Notes: generated by a model from the letters alone, not told the origin. Shown: positions 22,998-36,460, counted from the first letter of the stretch. The stretch: DNA of 64,000 nt from Clitoria ternatea (GCA_037962975.1 CM075670.1:231378242-231442241); one strand, 5' to 3'. Translations and numbers: made by a program.

Positions 22998-25853
22998 TGT
23001 AACACCCCTAATTTCATTATTTCTTATTTAAAATAAAATTTCAAAGGAATTTGATTATAGTTCTTTAGAACTTTTTGATTGTTATATAATTTATAATTTT
23101 TTAGAATTTTCTTAATTTTTTATTTTTTTTATTTTTAATTATTATTTATTTTTTTTGAGAATGACAAAAATACCCTTAACCTTTCATCTAATAACCAAAA
23201 TGCCATTACTGACATCATCGCTTACATCATCATCGCTTACATCATCGCTTACATCATGAATAGTAAAATAAATAATTAAATAATCTTAAATAGTAAAATT
23301 TTCTTCCTATAAATAGATGGCTCATTTACAACATTTCTACACCAAAAATTAGAGAGAGAATCTAGAGAGATAGTGCGTAAGAAATTAGTGGAGAGTAAAT
23401 TCTTTTGGTAAAAAGAAGTTCTGCTGGAGGTGTAAGGTAATAACTTTCTTCTATATTCTTTTTATAATTTTAGTTTATTTTTTTTAGCACTCTTAAACCA
23501 TTGATATACTAGTACTATTATGAATAAGTTACTATAGTAAAAATAAATTACCACTGTGTTATTTTTACTATTTACCGTCACTATTCAAAATTTACTATTC
23601 ACTGTTATTGTTCATGATTTACCATTTACCACTACTATTCAAAAAGTTACTATTCATAATTTACTATTTACTATTACTATTCAAAAATTACTATTTACCG
23701 TTACTATTAATGACTTACCATTTACCGTTACTATTTATTATTACTATACATATTTACTATTTATCATTCTGATAGCAATCTTAATTTTCATCTTAAGCTT
23801 ATACTGAAATAAGTTAGTATTAATATTTTGTTAGAACTTCGAGGCGCAGAGCGAATTCACTTTTGGTAGCAAATCAAGGTAAGGGGGGTGAGATTAAGGA
23901 TATAATATGAAAATACATAAGAATATTGGGAGGAGTCCCCTACTCCTTTTAAACATAACAATATTATTATTTTAAAATAATAACTTTTAACTTAAAATTT
24001 ATAATAATTGTTATTAATAAATTAAGCATCTTGTGTAACTTAATATCTAAAATATTTAAGAACTTAAACTATTATGACCTATGCGGACTGGATTGAACCT
24101 ATGCAAGGACTTGAACTATTACAAACTTGACTGAACCTATGCAAGGACTTGGACTATTTATGACCTATATGGACTGAACTAGACCTATGCAAGGACTGGA
24201 CTATCTTGGATTTACATAGACCTGTGCGAGGAATTGACCATAGAACTTAAAACAAACTTTATTAATTTAAATAACCATTGAATTTTAAAATTATCATATT
24301 TATAACTGATGCTTAATTATTTGATTTGATTATGATTGTTAATATTTATTTATGTTTTATGATGTTTGATTGTGATTGACAATGTTTGATTATGATTGAT
24401 AATCTTGTACTGTGGAGTTTGAGCATATAGCAAGCATGACGGAAAGCTAAAATTCAGTAAGAATTTACTTATCTCCTACTTCTTTATTTACTTTTTCATA
24501 TTTATTCAAATTACTTTTAAGAAATTTCTTAGATTTCAATAAAACTACATAAGTTTTTAGAAATCTCTTTTTATCTTTTAATATATATGTATATATCTTT
24601 ACTAAAATTTAGATTTTTAGTTAGTTTATCAGAAAGAAAAAGAAAGAGAATTTATTTTATAAAAATAAATTTATATATATATATATATACGTATTATTTA
24701 AATGTATAAAAATATTATACAAAATTTTCAAGTACTAAGGTTTTAAAGATTGATAATTCCAAATTCGAGTTTTTAGAAATTGATTTTGAATTGAACTATA
24801 AACTTTCTAAAGAAGGTTGTGAAATATATTTAAGGCTTTGAAACTCAAATTTATAAGGAGATTTGATTTGTGATTTGAAAAGGAACTGTATTAAAATTCT
24901 ATGTGCGTATTTGAGAAGTTAAAAAAGTACAGTTTACTGGGGTGGCTATGTCGCGATTCGTAGGCCCTGATAATATAATTGAGTTTCTAAAAGCCTTAAC
25001 CAACTAAATACGCGAGTAGTTCATGCATCATGAATCATTGAAGAGAAACAAAATGCTATTGTCTGGGGACGAATTATAGAAACCGAGGATACATTAGAGG
25101 AGGCTTAATTGTGAGCCTTGGGATGAGAGGGTGTGAAAGGGTGCTTCAGGGGACCTGGGGTAGCTCCCTAGTGTCGGGTACTTTCACAATAAAAACCTTT
25201 TCAATCTGACTAGTATCTAAGTGTTTCCATGCCAGTTGAGCTGTTCATGTTATTATTATCCGGAATTATGGAACAGTGTAAACTCCTGGTTGGCCCAGTG
25301 CAAATTAAAATTTAAGGGGCCCACATATATAGATAAGTTATGATGAAGATATGACATATCATTCATACATTCATAAATTGATTGTGCTTGTGATTGTGAT
25401 TGATATTATTATACTAGTTTGTGAAAACCCTTTATTGCTTATGTCCTATTTGGGAATATTATATTCTGTTTCTCACTCCTTTCTCTATGTTTTTGTTTCA
25501 TATGTTTTAAATTAATGGTTCGTACAGAGGGAAGGATCGAAGAACATTGACAGTATATATAGCACGTTCTAGAAAGGGAGCTCGGTATGAATACCGTGGT
25601 CCAATGAATAAATAATGTCACTAGGCAACTGCTCTTGGGCCATGGAGTTTCCTCTCTTTCTTATAATGTTTAATGTTTATTTTCTTCGGATGAATGTACA
25701 AATACTTTATAAAGTTTTAATAATATTGAGGTATTTCAGAAATAATGTATATAATTTATTCCGATAGTTTCTTTTTAACAAACATATCTTTAGTAAAAAA
25801 AAATTATTATGAATTTTTCTAGAATTTATTAAGGTGTAACAGAGGGTGTTACA
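22998..25853 (+). repeat. Element E 5' LTR (2856 bp)
   Basis: It is nearly identical to 30470-33308. It contains a TATA box about 310 bp from its start, a TTACTATT-rich low-complexity tract (about 23550-23760), imperfect tandem repeats built on CCTATGCAAGGACTTG (about 24076-24235) and a TA run (about 24673). It has one more copy of a 12-bp CGCTTACATCAT unit (about 23215-23258) than the 3' LTR. The rest is AT-rich and non-coding. Confidence 0.94.
23308..23315 (+). promoter_or_regulatory. TATA box of element E 5' LTR
   Basis: TATAAATA lies 310 bp into the LTR and is followed by an A/C-rich then GAGA-rich leader, as expected for the U3/R boundary of a retrotransposon promoter. It is conserved in the 3' LTR. 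Confidence 0.75.
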
Positions 25854-25856
25854 AAG

Positions 25857-25868
25857 TGGTATCAGAGC
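25857..25868 (+). other. Element E primer-binding site (initiator tRNA-Met)
   Basis: TGGTATCAGAGC begins three bases after the 5' LTR, the usual complement of plant initiator tRNA-Met. Confidence 0.95.
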
Positions 25869-26008
25869 AGTTAATCCAATAGGCCTGGGAAAAAGGTCTA
25901 TCTTGCTTTGTCTGTAAACTCTGTATAGGTGATAGAGAGTAGAATATCCGGCTTGGTAGTAACTGTGATTGATGTGACAAATCTCAGTTACTGTGAAACA
26001 GGAAACTA

Positions 26009-29000
26009 ATGGCTGGAAACGATCTTGCTGGAGTTGTAGAACGCTTAATCAATGCAATGGGAGCACGTGAAGGTCAAGGTAACGATGCCTTGAGAAGACT
26101 GGACCTATTCAAAAAGCGTAATCCACCTCGTTTCAAGGGAGGATATAACCCTGATGGAGCACAAATCTGGATTCGAGAGATAGAGAAGATCTTTCGAGCA
26201 TTGCAATGTAATGAAGCTGATAAGGTAGTCTTCGCTACTTATGCCTTATCTGAGGATGCCGAACATTGGTGGGATAGCACGCGTAGACAATTTGAAGTCA
26301 ACGACGTGAAGATCACTTGGGATTATTTCAAGGATATGTTTTTGGAGAAATACTTTCCAGCTGATGTTAAAGAGAAAAGACAATTCGAATTCCTGTCGCT
26401 GACCCAAGGAAATATGACCGTTGGAGAGTACGTATCCAGGTTTGAAGAGCTATCTCATTTTCATTCTCATTATAATGATGCTACTAATGAAAGAGATCGG
26501 TGTGCAAAGTTTGTAAATGGATTGGGGCCAGAAATTAAGGAAGCTATACGAATGCAGGAAATCCATGGATTTTCTGTATTGGTAAATCGCTGAAGGATCT
26601 TTGAAGAAGATCATAAGGATAGAATGACCAAAAGTCGTGAGCCCATTCACAAGGCAGGAGAAATGAGAAGTGGAGGACCTCACCATCACCAAAGAAGGGA
26701 CTTTAGGAGAAATAAGCCTTACCAAACGCCATTTCACCGGTTTGGAGCAACATCTGTTCCTAACAGACCCCAAGCTTCAACTGGAAGCTATTACCCAACA
26801 TCTGCACCAAATTTTAAATGTTTTGTCTGTGGAGGACCCCATTTGAAAAGGGATTGTCCTAAAAACACTTATGTTTGCTTTAAGTGTAACAAATCAGGTC
26901 ATCACATCAAGGATTGCCCAGAGATGAAGAGGGAAAACCCTGAAGGTGTAAGTATAAGCATAAATACTCAAGGAGGCGCGCACAGTGCAGTCGGAAGGCC
27001 GAAGGCAAAAGGAAAGGTTTTTGCAATCACTGGAGAAGAAGCATCTCATTCTGATTCCATGGTGAAAGGTAAGTGTATTATTAATAAGATTCCTTTAACT
27101 GTTATGTATGACTCAGGTGCATCACATTCCTTTATTGCCAATGACTGTGTAGAAAAACTAAAGTTACCTGTGATAGAACTGCCATTTGACTTATCTGTAC
27201 ATACTCCTGGAAACAATCCCATTGTCACTTCTAAAGCCTGTTGGAAATGCCCTATTGTCATAAATGGTAGGGACTTTAAGGCCAATCTTTTCTGTTTACC
27301 CTTTTTTGGCTTAGAAGTTATTATTGGGCTAGATTGTTTGTCTGACAATCATGTTCTAATAGATTGTCATAATAAAACCATAATATTTAAAGAACCAATG
27401 AATTTGAATCCTGAGGATTCGAGATTTCTAACCGCCAACCAAGTGAATGCCTCTTTAAAAGGAGGGGCTCAAGGATACATGCTATTGTTTTCAATGAAAG
27501 GAGAGCAAGAATCAAAAATCAAAAATCTGCCGGTTGTGTGTGAATTTCCTAAAGTTTTTCCTGAAGATATCCCTGGTTTACCCCCAGAAAGAGATGTGGA
27601 ATTTGCCATTGATCTAGTACCTGGAGTTGGACCCATTTCAATTACACCATACCGAATGTCACCTCTAGAATTAGCAGAGTTAAAGAAACAACTTGAAGAG
27701 ATGATAGAGAAGCAGTTTATACGACCCAGTGTATCCCCCTGGGGTGCACCAGTGTTGTTGGTTAAGAAAAAGGATGGTAGCATGAGGTTGTGTGTAGATT
27801 ATCGGTAACTAAACAAGGTGACGATCAAGAACAAATATCCTCTGCCAAGAATTGATGACTTGATGGATCAGCTGCGTGGTGCCATGGTGTTCTCCAAAAT
27901 TGATTTGAGGTCTGGATACCATCAGATAAGGGTGAAGAAAGAAGATGTACCAAAAACTGCTTTTAGAACACGCTATGGCCATTACGAATATCTAGTAATG
28001 CCTTTTGGTGTAACTAATGCACCAGCCGTATTCATGGATTACATGAATAGGATTTTTCATCCATATCTAGATAAATTTGTAGTGGTGTTCATTGATGATA
28101 TATTAGTGTACTCTAAAAGCAAAGAAGAACATGTTGAACACTTGAAGGTTGTGTTGGAAATCCTGAAAAAGAAACAACTGTATGCAAAGCTGTCGAAGTG
28201 TGAATTCTGGTTGGAAGAAGTGAACTTTTTAGGACATGTAATTAGTCAAGGAGGAATAGCTGTAGACCCTTCCAAGGTGGAGGCAGTTTTAAAATTGGAG
28301 AGACCAACCACGATCACTGAGATTAGAAGTTTTTTGGGCTTGGCTGGATACTATAGGAGATTCATTGAAGGATTTTCAAAGCTAGGATACCCATTGACCA
28401 AGTTAACATGGAAAGGACAACCTTTTGTGTGGACGACACAATGCGAAAATAGTTTTCAAGAGCTGAAAGATCGACTTACTTCTGTGCCGGTGTTAGTACT
28501 CCCCGATCCACATCGAAGTTTTGAAGTTTACTGTGATGCGTCTAAACAAGGACTAGGAAGTGTACTCATGCAAGACAAGAAGGTTGTAGCCTATGCGTCG
28601 CGCTAATTAAGGCAACATGAGATTAACTACCCTACCCATGACTTAGAATTAGCCGCTGTAGTCTTTGCCTTAAAGATTTGGAGGCATTATCTATACGGTG
28701 CAACATTCGATGTGTTTAGCGATCATAAGAGTCTCAAGTATTTATTTGACCAAAAGGAGTTAAACATGAGGCAACGGAGATGGATGGAGTTCTTAAAGGA
28801 TTACGACTTTGAGTTACAGTACCATTCTGGAAAAGCGAACGTAGTAGCTGATGCTTTAAGTCGAAAGTCTCTGCATGCGTCCACAATGATGATTAAAGAG
28901 CTGGAATTGATAGAAAACTTCAGAGATCTTAACCTAGCAATAAAGGTTAATGCTAACAGCTACAGATTAGGAGCGTTACAAGTGACAAGTGAATTCTTGA

Positions 29001-30421
29001 GGCAAGTTTTAGAGGCTCAAAGAGATGATGAATTCCTGCAAGAAAAGAAAGAACTCTTGAAACAAGGAAAAGAAGTCGAGTTCAATGTAAGAAGTGACCA
29101 ATTACTGAGGTATAAGAATCGAGTGTGTATCCCTAATCAAGAGGAGTTGAGGAAAGCAATTCTGGAAGAAGGCCATAAAAGTTATATGAGCATTCATCCC
29201 GGAGCTACTAAAATGTATCAAGATTTGAAGAAGTTATTTTGGTGGCCTGGAATGAAGAAAGCAGTGACAGAGTACGTAGCTGCATGTCTAATTTGCCAGA
29301 AGGTTAAAGTAGAACATCAAAAACCCCCTGGAATGCTACAATCAATGGAAATACCAGAATGGAAATGGGATAGCATTACCATGAATTTTGTGACTTCTCT
29401 ACCTAAAACTCCATTAGGACATGATTCAATATGGGTAATAGTTGATAGACTAACAAAGTCTTCCCACTTTATTCCCATCAATATTCGTTACTCTATGGAG
29501 AAGCTGGCAAAATTATACATCGAGGAGATTGTGAGATTGTATGGAATTCCTTCAAGTATCATTTCTGATCGGGACCCTCATTTTACATCACAATTCTGGA
29601 AGAGCTTGCACAAGGCTTTGGGAACAAGACTGCGTCTAAGTTCAGCATATCATCCTCAGACGGATGGACAATCAGAAAGAACAATTCAATCTCTAGAGGA
29701 CTTGTTACGAGCTTGTGTGTTAGAGCATAAAGGAAGTTGGAATCAATTCTTACCATATGTGGAGTTTACTTACAACAACAGTTTCCATGCTAGCATTGGC
29801 ATGGCACCTTTTGAAGCATTATATGGAAGAAAATGTAGGACCCCGCTATGTTGGTTTGAGACTGGTGAAAACTTGATGCTAGGACCAGAGTTGGTACAAC
29901 AAACCACGGATAAAATCAAAATAGTTCAGGAAAAGATGAAGGCAACACAGAGCAGGCAGAAAAGTTACTATGACAAAAGAAGAAAGCCGCTCGAATTTCA
30001 AGAAGGCGATCATGTATTCTTGAAAGTCACACCTATGACTGGGGTCGGTCGGGCAATGAAATCTCGAAAACTAACTCCTAGATTTATTGGTCCATATCAA
30101 ATAATTCATAAAGTTAGTCCTCTTGCCTACCAAATAGCATTACCACTTTTTCTTTCTAATATCCATAATGTTTTTCATGTGTCAAACTTACGAAAGTATA
30201 TATTTGATCCTACACATGTTATTGAACCTGATGTCATACAAGTTAAAGATAATCTTACATATGATGCACCACCTGTCCGAATAGCTGACAGAAGAATAAA
30301 GAAGCTAAGAGACAAGGAAATTCCACTCGTGAAGGTCATTTGGAGTGAAACGAGAGGGGAAGATGCTACATGGGAACTAGAAAATAAGATGAAAGAGTCT
30401 CATCCCCAATTGTTTTACTAA
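26009..30421 (+). pseudogene. Element E gag-pol polyprotein with three in-frame stop codons
   Basis: One frame runs through gag, protease, RT, RNase H, integrase and chromodomain. It is broken only by TGA at 26591-26593, TAA at 27806-27808 and TAA at 28604-28606; all four pieces share one frame, so no indel has occurred. Gag starts at 26009 (MAGNDLAGVVE). Two CCHC knuckles lie at about 26819-26917 (CFVCGGPHLKRDC and CFKCNKSGHHIKDC). The protease motif DSGASHSF is at about 27110, RT FIDD at 28088-28099, and RNase H ends ADALSRK near 28860. The integrase has its HHCC domain (GHKSYMSIHPG...CLICQ) but the first catalytic Asp is Asn (MNFV, codon 29384-29386); the other two acidic residues (SDRDP, QSERT) keep DD35E spacing. 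The frame ends with the chromodomain. Confidence 0.95.
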
Positions 30422-30456
30422 AAAAAAAGTATAAATTTCGAGGACGAATTTTTTTT

Positions 30457-30469
30457 AGGGGAGTAGAGT
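30457..30469 (+). other. Element E polypurine tract
   Basis: AGGGGAGTAGAGT lies immediately before the 3' LTR start TGTAACACCC. Confidence 0.85.
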
Positions 30470-33308
30470 TGTAACACCCCTAATTTCGTTATTTCTTATT
30501 TAAAATAAAATTTCAAAGGAATTTGATTATAGTTCTTTAGAACTTTTTGATTGTTATATAATTTATAATTTTTTAGAATTTTCTTAATTTTTTCTTTTTT
30601 TATTTTTAATTATTATTTATTTTTTTTTAGAATGACAAAAATACCCTTAACCTTTCATCTAATAACCAAAATGCCATTACTGACATCATCACTTACATCA
30701 TCATCGCTTACATCATGAATAGTAAAATAAATAATTAAATAATCTTAAATAGTAAAATTTTCTTCCTATAAATAGATGGCTCATTTACAACATTTCTACA
30801 CCAAAAATTAGAGAGAGAATCTAGAGAGATAGTGCGTAAGAAATTAGTGGGGAGTAAATTCTTTTGGTAAAAAGAAGTTCTGCTGGAGGTGTAAGGTAAT
30901 AACTTTCTTCTATATTCTTTTTATAATTTTAGTTTATTTTTTTTAGCACTCTTAAACTAGTGATATACTAGTACTATTATGAATAAGTTACTATAGTAAA
31001 AATAAATTACCACTATGTTATTTTTACTATTTACCGTTACTATTTAAAATTTACTATTCACTGTTATTGTTCATGATTTACCATTTACTACTACTATTCA
31101 AAAAGTTACTATTCATAATTTACTATTTACTATTACTATTCAAAAATTACTATTTACCGTTATTATTAATGACTTACCATTTACCGTTACTATTTATTAT
31201 TACTATACATATTTACTATTTATCATTCTGATAGCAATCTTAATTTTCATCTTAAGCTTATACTGAAATAAGTTAGTATTAATATTTTGTTAGAACTTCG
31301 AGGCGCAGAGCGAATTCACTTTTGGTAGCAAATCAAGGTAAGGGGGGGTGAGATTAAGGATATAATATGAAAATACATAAGAATATTGGGAGGAGTCCCC
31401 TACTCCTTTTAAACATAACAATATTATTATTTTAAAATAATAACTTTTAACTTAAAATTTATAATAATTGTTATTAATAAATTAAGCATCTTGTGTAACT
31501 TAATATCTAAAATATTTAAGAACTTGAACTATTATGACCTATGCGGACTGGATTGAACCTATGCAAGGACTTGAACTATTATGAACTTGACTGAACCTAT
31601 GCAAGGACTTGGACTATTTATGACCTATATGGAGTGAACTAGACCTATGCAAGGACTGGACTATCTTGGATTTACATAGACCTGTGCGAGGAATTGACCA
31701 TAGAACTTAAAACAAACTTTATTAATTTAAATAACCATTGAATTTTAAAATTATCATATTTATAACTGATGCTTAATTATTTGATTTGATTATGATTGTT
31801 AATATTTATTTATGTTTTATGATGTTTGATTGTGATTGACAATGTTTGATTATGATTGATAATCTTGTACTGTGGAGTTTGAGCATATAGCAAGCATGAC
31901 GGAAAGCTAAAATTCAGTAAGAATTTACTTATCTCCTACTTCTTTATTTACTTTTTCATATTTATTCAAATTACTTTTAAGAAATTTCTTAGATTTCAAT
32001 AAAACTACATAAGTTTTTAGAAATCTCTTTTTATCTTTTAATATATATGTATATATCTTTACTAAAATTTAGATTTTTAGTTAGTTTATCAGAAAGAAAA
32101 AGAAAGATAATTTATTTTATAAAAATAAATTTATATATATATACGTATTATTTAAATGTATAAAAATATTATACAAAATTTTCAAGTACTAAGGTTTTAA
32201 AGATTGATAATTCCAAATTTGAGTTTTTAGAAATTGATTTTGAATTGAACTATAAACTTTCTAAAGAAGGTTGTGAAATATATTTAAGGCTTTGAAACTC
32301 AAATTTATAAGGAGATTTGATTTGTGATTTGAAAAGGAACTGTATTAAAATTCTATGTGCGTATTTGAGAAGTTAAAAAAGTACACTTTACTGGGGTGGC
32401 TATGTCGCGATTCGTAGGCCCTGATAATATAATTGAGTTTCTAAAAGCCTTAACCAACTAAATACGCGAGTAGTTCATGCATCATGAATCATTGAAGAGA
32501 AACAAAATGATATTGTCTGGGGACGGATTATAGAAACCGAGGATACATTAGAGGAGGCTTAATTGTGAGCCTTAGGATGAGAGGGTGTGAAAGGGTGCTT
32601 CAGGGGACCTGGGGTAGCTCCCTAGTGTCGGGTATTTTCACAATAAAAACTTTTTCAATCTGACTAGTCTCTAAGTGTTTCCATGCCAGTTGAGCTGTTC
32701 ATGTTATTATTATCCAGAATTATGGAACAGTGTAAACTCCTGGTTGGCCCAGTGCAAATTAAAATTTAAGGGGCCTACATATATAGATAAGTTATGATGA
32801 AGATATGACATATCATTCATACATTCATAAATTGATTGTGCTTGTGATTGTGATTGATATTATTATACTAGTTTGTGAAAACCCTTTATTGCTTATGTCC
32901 TATTTGGGAATATTATATTCTATTTCTCACTCCTTTCTCCATGTTTTTGTTTCATATGTTTTAAATTAATGGTTCGTACAGAGGGAAGGATCGAAGAACA
33001 TTGACAGTATATATAGCACGTTCTAGAAAGGGAGCTCGGTATGAATACCGTGGTCCAATGAATAAATAATGTCACTAGGCAACTACTCTTGGGCCATGGA
33101 GTTTCCTCTCTTTCTTATAATGTTTAATGTTTATTTTCTTCGGATGAATGTACAAATACTTTATAAAGTTTTAATAATATTAAGGTATTTCAGAAATAAT
33201 GTATATAATTTATTCCGATAGTTTCTTTTTAACAAACATATCTTTAGTAAAAAAAAAATTATTACGAATTTTTCTAGAATTTATTAAGGTGTAACAGAGG
33301 GTGTTACA
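30470..33308 (+). repeat. Element E 3' LTR (2839 bp)
   Basis: It matches 22998-25853. Visible differences are scattered substitutions, one missing 12-bp CGCTTACATCAT unit and a shorter TA run. It ends GGTGTTACA followed by the second TAATG. Confidence 0.94.
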
Positions 33309-33313
33309 TAATG

Positions 33314-33879
33314 TGTCCCGGTTGTCCATATTGGAAACAAACAATCTGACTGGCTGGATAGTACTTTGCAATATGGCCCTCCTAGCACAATTGTAGCACG
33401 CACGGCTACCCGACTGGCTACCCGATCGGCCAGTAGAACTCTGACCAGACAAAGAAGAAGACGTAGCGGAAAACTTATTGCCACGAAAAGACTGACCCGT
33501 CTTCTTGAAGTTAAACCCTCTTGCCTTCAGCTGTCTCTTATCTCTCGGCTGAAATGCTCTCTGTAGTTGCACTTCTTCAGTCATCCTAGCCTTGTTTACC
33601 AGATTCGGATAATCCCGAATCTCCATCGGTACAATTACACTACGGAGTTCAATCCGTAATCCCGCCTCATATTTGGCACACTTGCTGCCCTCGATTCCTT
33701 CCAATGCGGTAGAAATCACACAGCTCGTCAAACCTAGCAGTGTACTCGGCCACTGACATTCGGCCCTGTTCCAGCCTCAAAAATTCCAATTCCTTTCAGA
33801 TTTTATAATTATCTGGGAAGTATTTGACAAGGAACCTCTTTCAAAAATTCGCCCATACTATCGGTTCATTCGCTGCCTT
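33314..33879 (-). pseudogene. Element B gag, middle segment
   Basis: The minus strand continues B's gag between the B-family solo LTR and E. It carries a capsid-like stretch (YEAGLRIELRSV, EIRDYPNLVNKARMTEE), then a basic Ser/Gly-rich linker and the first zinc knuckle (CYNC). A frameshift directly after CYNC puts the rest of the knuckle region (GHIAKYYPA, then CFQYGQPGHI) in another frame. In the second knuckle the second Cys has become Tyr. Sequence continues across the E insertion to 22997 (HI, then RSDCPQ), which confirms that E split this gene. Confidence 0.88.
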
Positions 33880-36460
33880 TGTGACGACCCTCGTCAATTT
33901 TCTCATTTTTCACAATAGATTTTTCGCTTTTAACAAAAATCCACTCAGTCTTAATAGAAAATAATATTTACTTTTCTTAAATATATTCAAAATAGTAAAA
34001 TCATACTTGAAATGGTAATGTCCGACTGAAACCGATCGGAAATACATCCATAGAGTTATTTAGAAAACAGCGGAAGAAGGAAACAGTCAGGGTTCACTCG
34101 GAAATAATTCCCTCACTCGGTCATCTCCCACTCAGGACAGCTTAACTTCTACTCAGAAAAGCTTCACTCATATCCTCACTCAGAAACACTTTGACCTTCA
34201 CTCGAAAGCACTCTTATCTTTCTTCACTCGGAGTCTCAGCCACAGCTCACTCGGAGACACTAACCCTTTTCACTCGGAATTGAGTCTCTCGGTTATTCTC
34301 CTCTCGGAAAGAAATGAAGGATGCTCAAATGGGCATCAAATTAGTAGGCCCTCGCTCGGATAAGGAATCCACTCGGCTAAATTCACTAGGTGATTAACTC
34401 TACTACAACAATGCAAAATTCATTCATAAAATAAACACCGATCACCTAGCATCATCCGATTCAAATTTTAATTCTACACACAGACAACGCATTGTAACAT
34501 GAAACACTCGAAAAAACTCAAAATATATGAAAAACTCAAAATATATATATTACATAATTCATTCAATTTCAATCGGTGCCTTGGCATCAGTCCTCCGCTT
34601 GGCGCACCTCCATGGCTTCGACCTCTTCCCTGTCACTGGTTACTAAAAATATAAACCACAGCAAGGGTGAGTATTTAGCATCATAATTAATCTAGAACGG
34701 AATTTAAATAAAATACGAGTACAAACTCCGTCTGATTCCTTTCTCCTCAATTTATACCTTTCACTCGGCAATTAACTCACACTCAACAATCATAGCTATC
34801 AACACAGCCATTTTAACAAATCACTCAACTCATTCGATAATTTTAACAACATTTAGCAATAACCTCCGCTCGACAAATATAACAATTTTCCACTCGGAAA
34901 ATATAACAACCACTCGGCAATTATATGAAATTACACTCGACAATTACATCAAATACTCAGCAAATATTTCAATTCTCATTCAACAAGTATAACCAATTGA
35001 CCACTCAGTAAATATAACATCACTCAACAATTATTTCAATCTTCATTCGGCAATTAAAACCAATTGCACTCAGCAAAATTATCAAATCATCAATTTTCAC
35101 CACTGACTCAACAAAATTGACACAGTATCCGGATACTCAAAGGATCGACCTTCAGCTGGGGGTCCTACTTGACACCCCGTGAACCCTGCTTGGTTCACCG
35201 AGTCCTGCTTGACTCCCCCTCAACCACTGGGTCATAGACCTCTGGGTAGCTCAATTGGGTCCTGCTTGACCACTGAAGCCAAAAACGAGGGTAACATATA
35301 CCGTCGGTCGTCCCATACCACATCATCATATAATCATTTCACAAGTGGCCATTAACAACATCACTCGGGTGACCTGCTTGTCAAACTCGACTCCACATTG
35401 CCACAAAACACCGATTGTCACAACATCATTTCAATTTCAATAGGATTTATACATACACACACGATCCTCAACTGATCGGTGTCCAAATACATACATGCAT
35501 ATACATTAACTTTCACTCAGCATCATCTCATCACAGCATCAAATAATTCACTTTCAATCAGAATATGCCACACACACGATCAGAAACCGATCGGTGTCCA
35601 TACACATGCATACATACACATTAACTTTCATTCAGCAACATCTCTTATTTCTTAAGTCACACACACACGATCCTAAATCGATCGGTGTGTACATTCATAC
35701 ATATATTCATATACATATTCACACAGATTTCATTCAGCATCAACTCTCACTCGGTTTACAGTCATTACAATGACTCGGACAATATGTCTTATTCTAATTA
35801 ATTATAACCCGAATACCCCCTTACCTCTGTTCTACGCCTCAACAGTTTCTGAGTTCACTGTTCCTCCTCTGTTCCAGCAGCAACTTCTTTAAACGTTCCA
35901 CCAGCGTTTGTTCCACCACCTACGGGTTTGGAACGTGAAGTTCATTAACATCACACCATCATCCACACGGTCAAGGACCATTCACAGGCTTACTGCCAGG
36001 AGGAGTGGGATCGAAACAGTACCCTCCTCCATACACATGACCATTCGGTCCAGAAAAGAAAGGAAAAAGGTTTAAACGGTTCAAAGGACTTACCTTAAAA
36101 CCTCTGTCACAGCTTTGTAAAATGAACCTTCCTTCAAAGCTTATAGCTCTCAATCAATGGAGGAAGAAGAAGAAAAGTAGCAGAAGTTCTTCACGTGAAA
36201 GAGAGTGAATGATTGCGCAAATGATTGAAGAAAGAGAAGGAAACCATTATTTAATACTCATGGCAACTGGTTACCTTCTCAACCGGTCATTTCCAACCGG
36301 TGACCTCTTCAACCGGTCATTTCTCCATTCCTTTTACAATTAAACTTCTCTTCTTCTAATCACACCCAATAATTCTTAAAAATTATCAAATAAATCCCTA
36401 AAAACAATTTTTAATATTTTCTCATTACACAAAATTTCTATAAATATCCGAGATGTCACA
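33880..36460 (-). mobile_element. Solo LTR of the element B family (2581 bp) inserted in B's own gag
   Basis: Ends are TGTGAC...GTCACA with TSD GCCTT (33875-33879 and 36461-36465). It matches both B LTRs along its length, with more differences than they show between themselves. It carries the hairpin cluster with loop CTGCTT (35158-35273), three ACACGATC-GATCGGTGT inverted repeats (about 35458, 35575 and 35666) and a perfect GTATCCGGATAC palindrome near 35126. There is no internal domain. It has the same orientation as B. Confidence 0.94.
35158..35273. repeat. Hairpin cluster with loop CTGCTT in the B-family solo LTR
   Basis: Stems are GGGG-GTC/GAC-CCCC (loop CTACTT here), GTGAACC/GGTTCAC (35179-35198), GAGTC/GACTC (about 35200-35215) and GGTC/GACC (35258-35271). 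A further GGTC-ATA-GACC lies between the last two. Confidence 0.82.

Larger units (their letters stand above)
22998..33308 (+). mobile_element. Element E: complete chromovirus-type Ty3/gypsy retrotransposon (10.3 kb)
   Basis: It has LTRs of 2856 and 2839 bp (TGTAACACCC...GGTGTTACA), TSD TAATG (22993-22997 and 33309-33313), an initiator-Met primer site, one long gag-pol frame and a polypurine tract. It is inserted on the opposite strand to its host B, inside the gag zinc-knuckle coding region. Three nonsense codons and a changed integrase catalytic residue make this copy defective. The C-terminal chromodomain (PLVKVIWSE...ATWELE) fits the Tekay/Del clade. Confidence 0.95.

Noticed and set aside
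25857..25868. tRNA-Met-like sequence, also at 7850-7861 and 36970-36981
   Set aside because: Only the 12-nt primer-binding complement is present next to each LTR. There is no tRNA cloverleaf.
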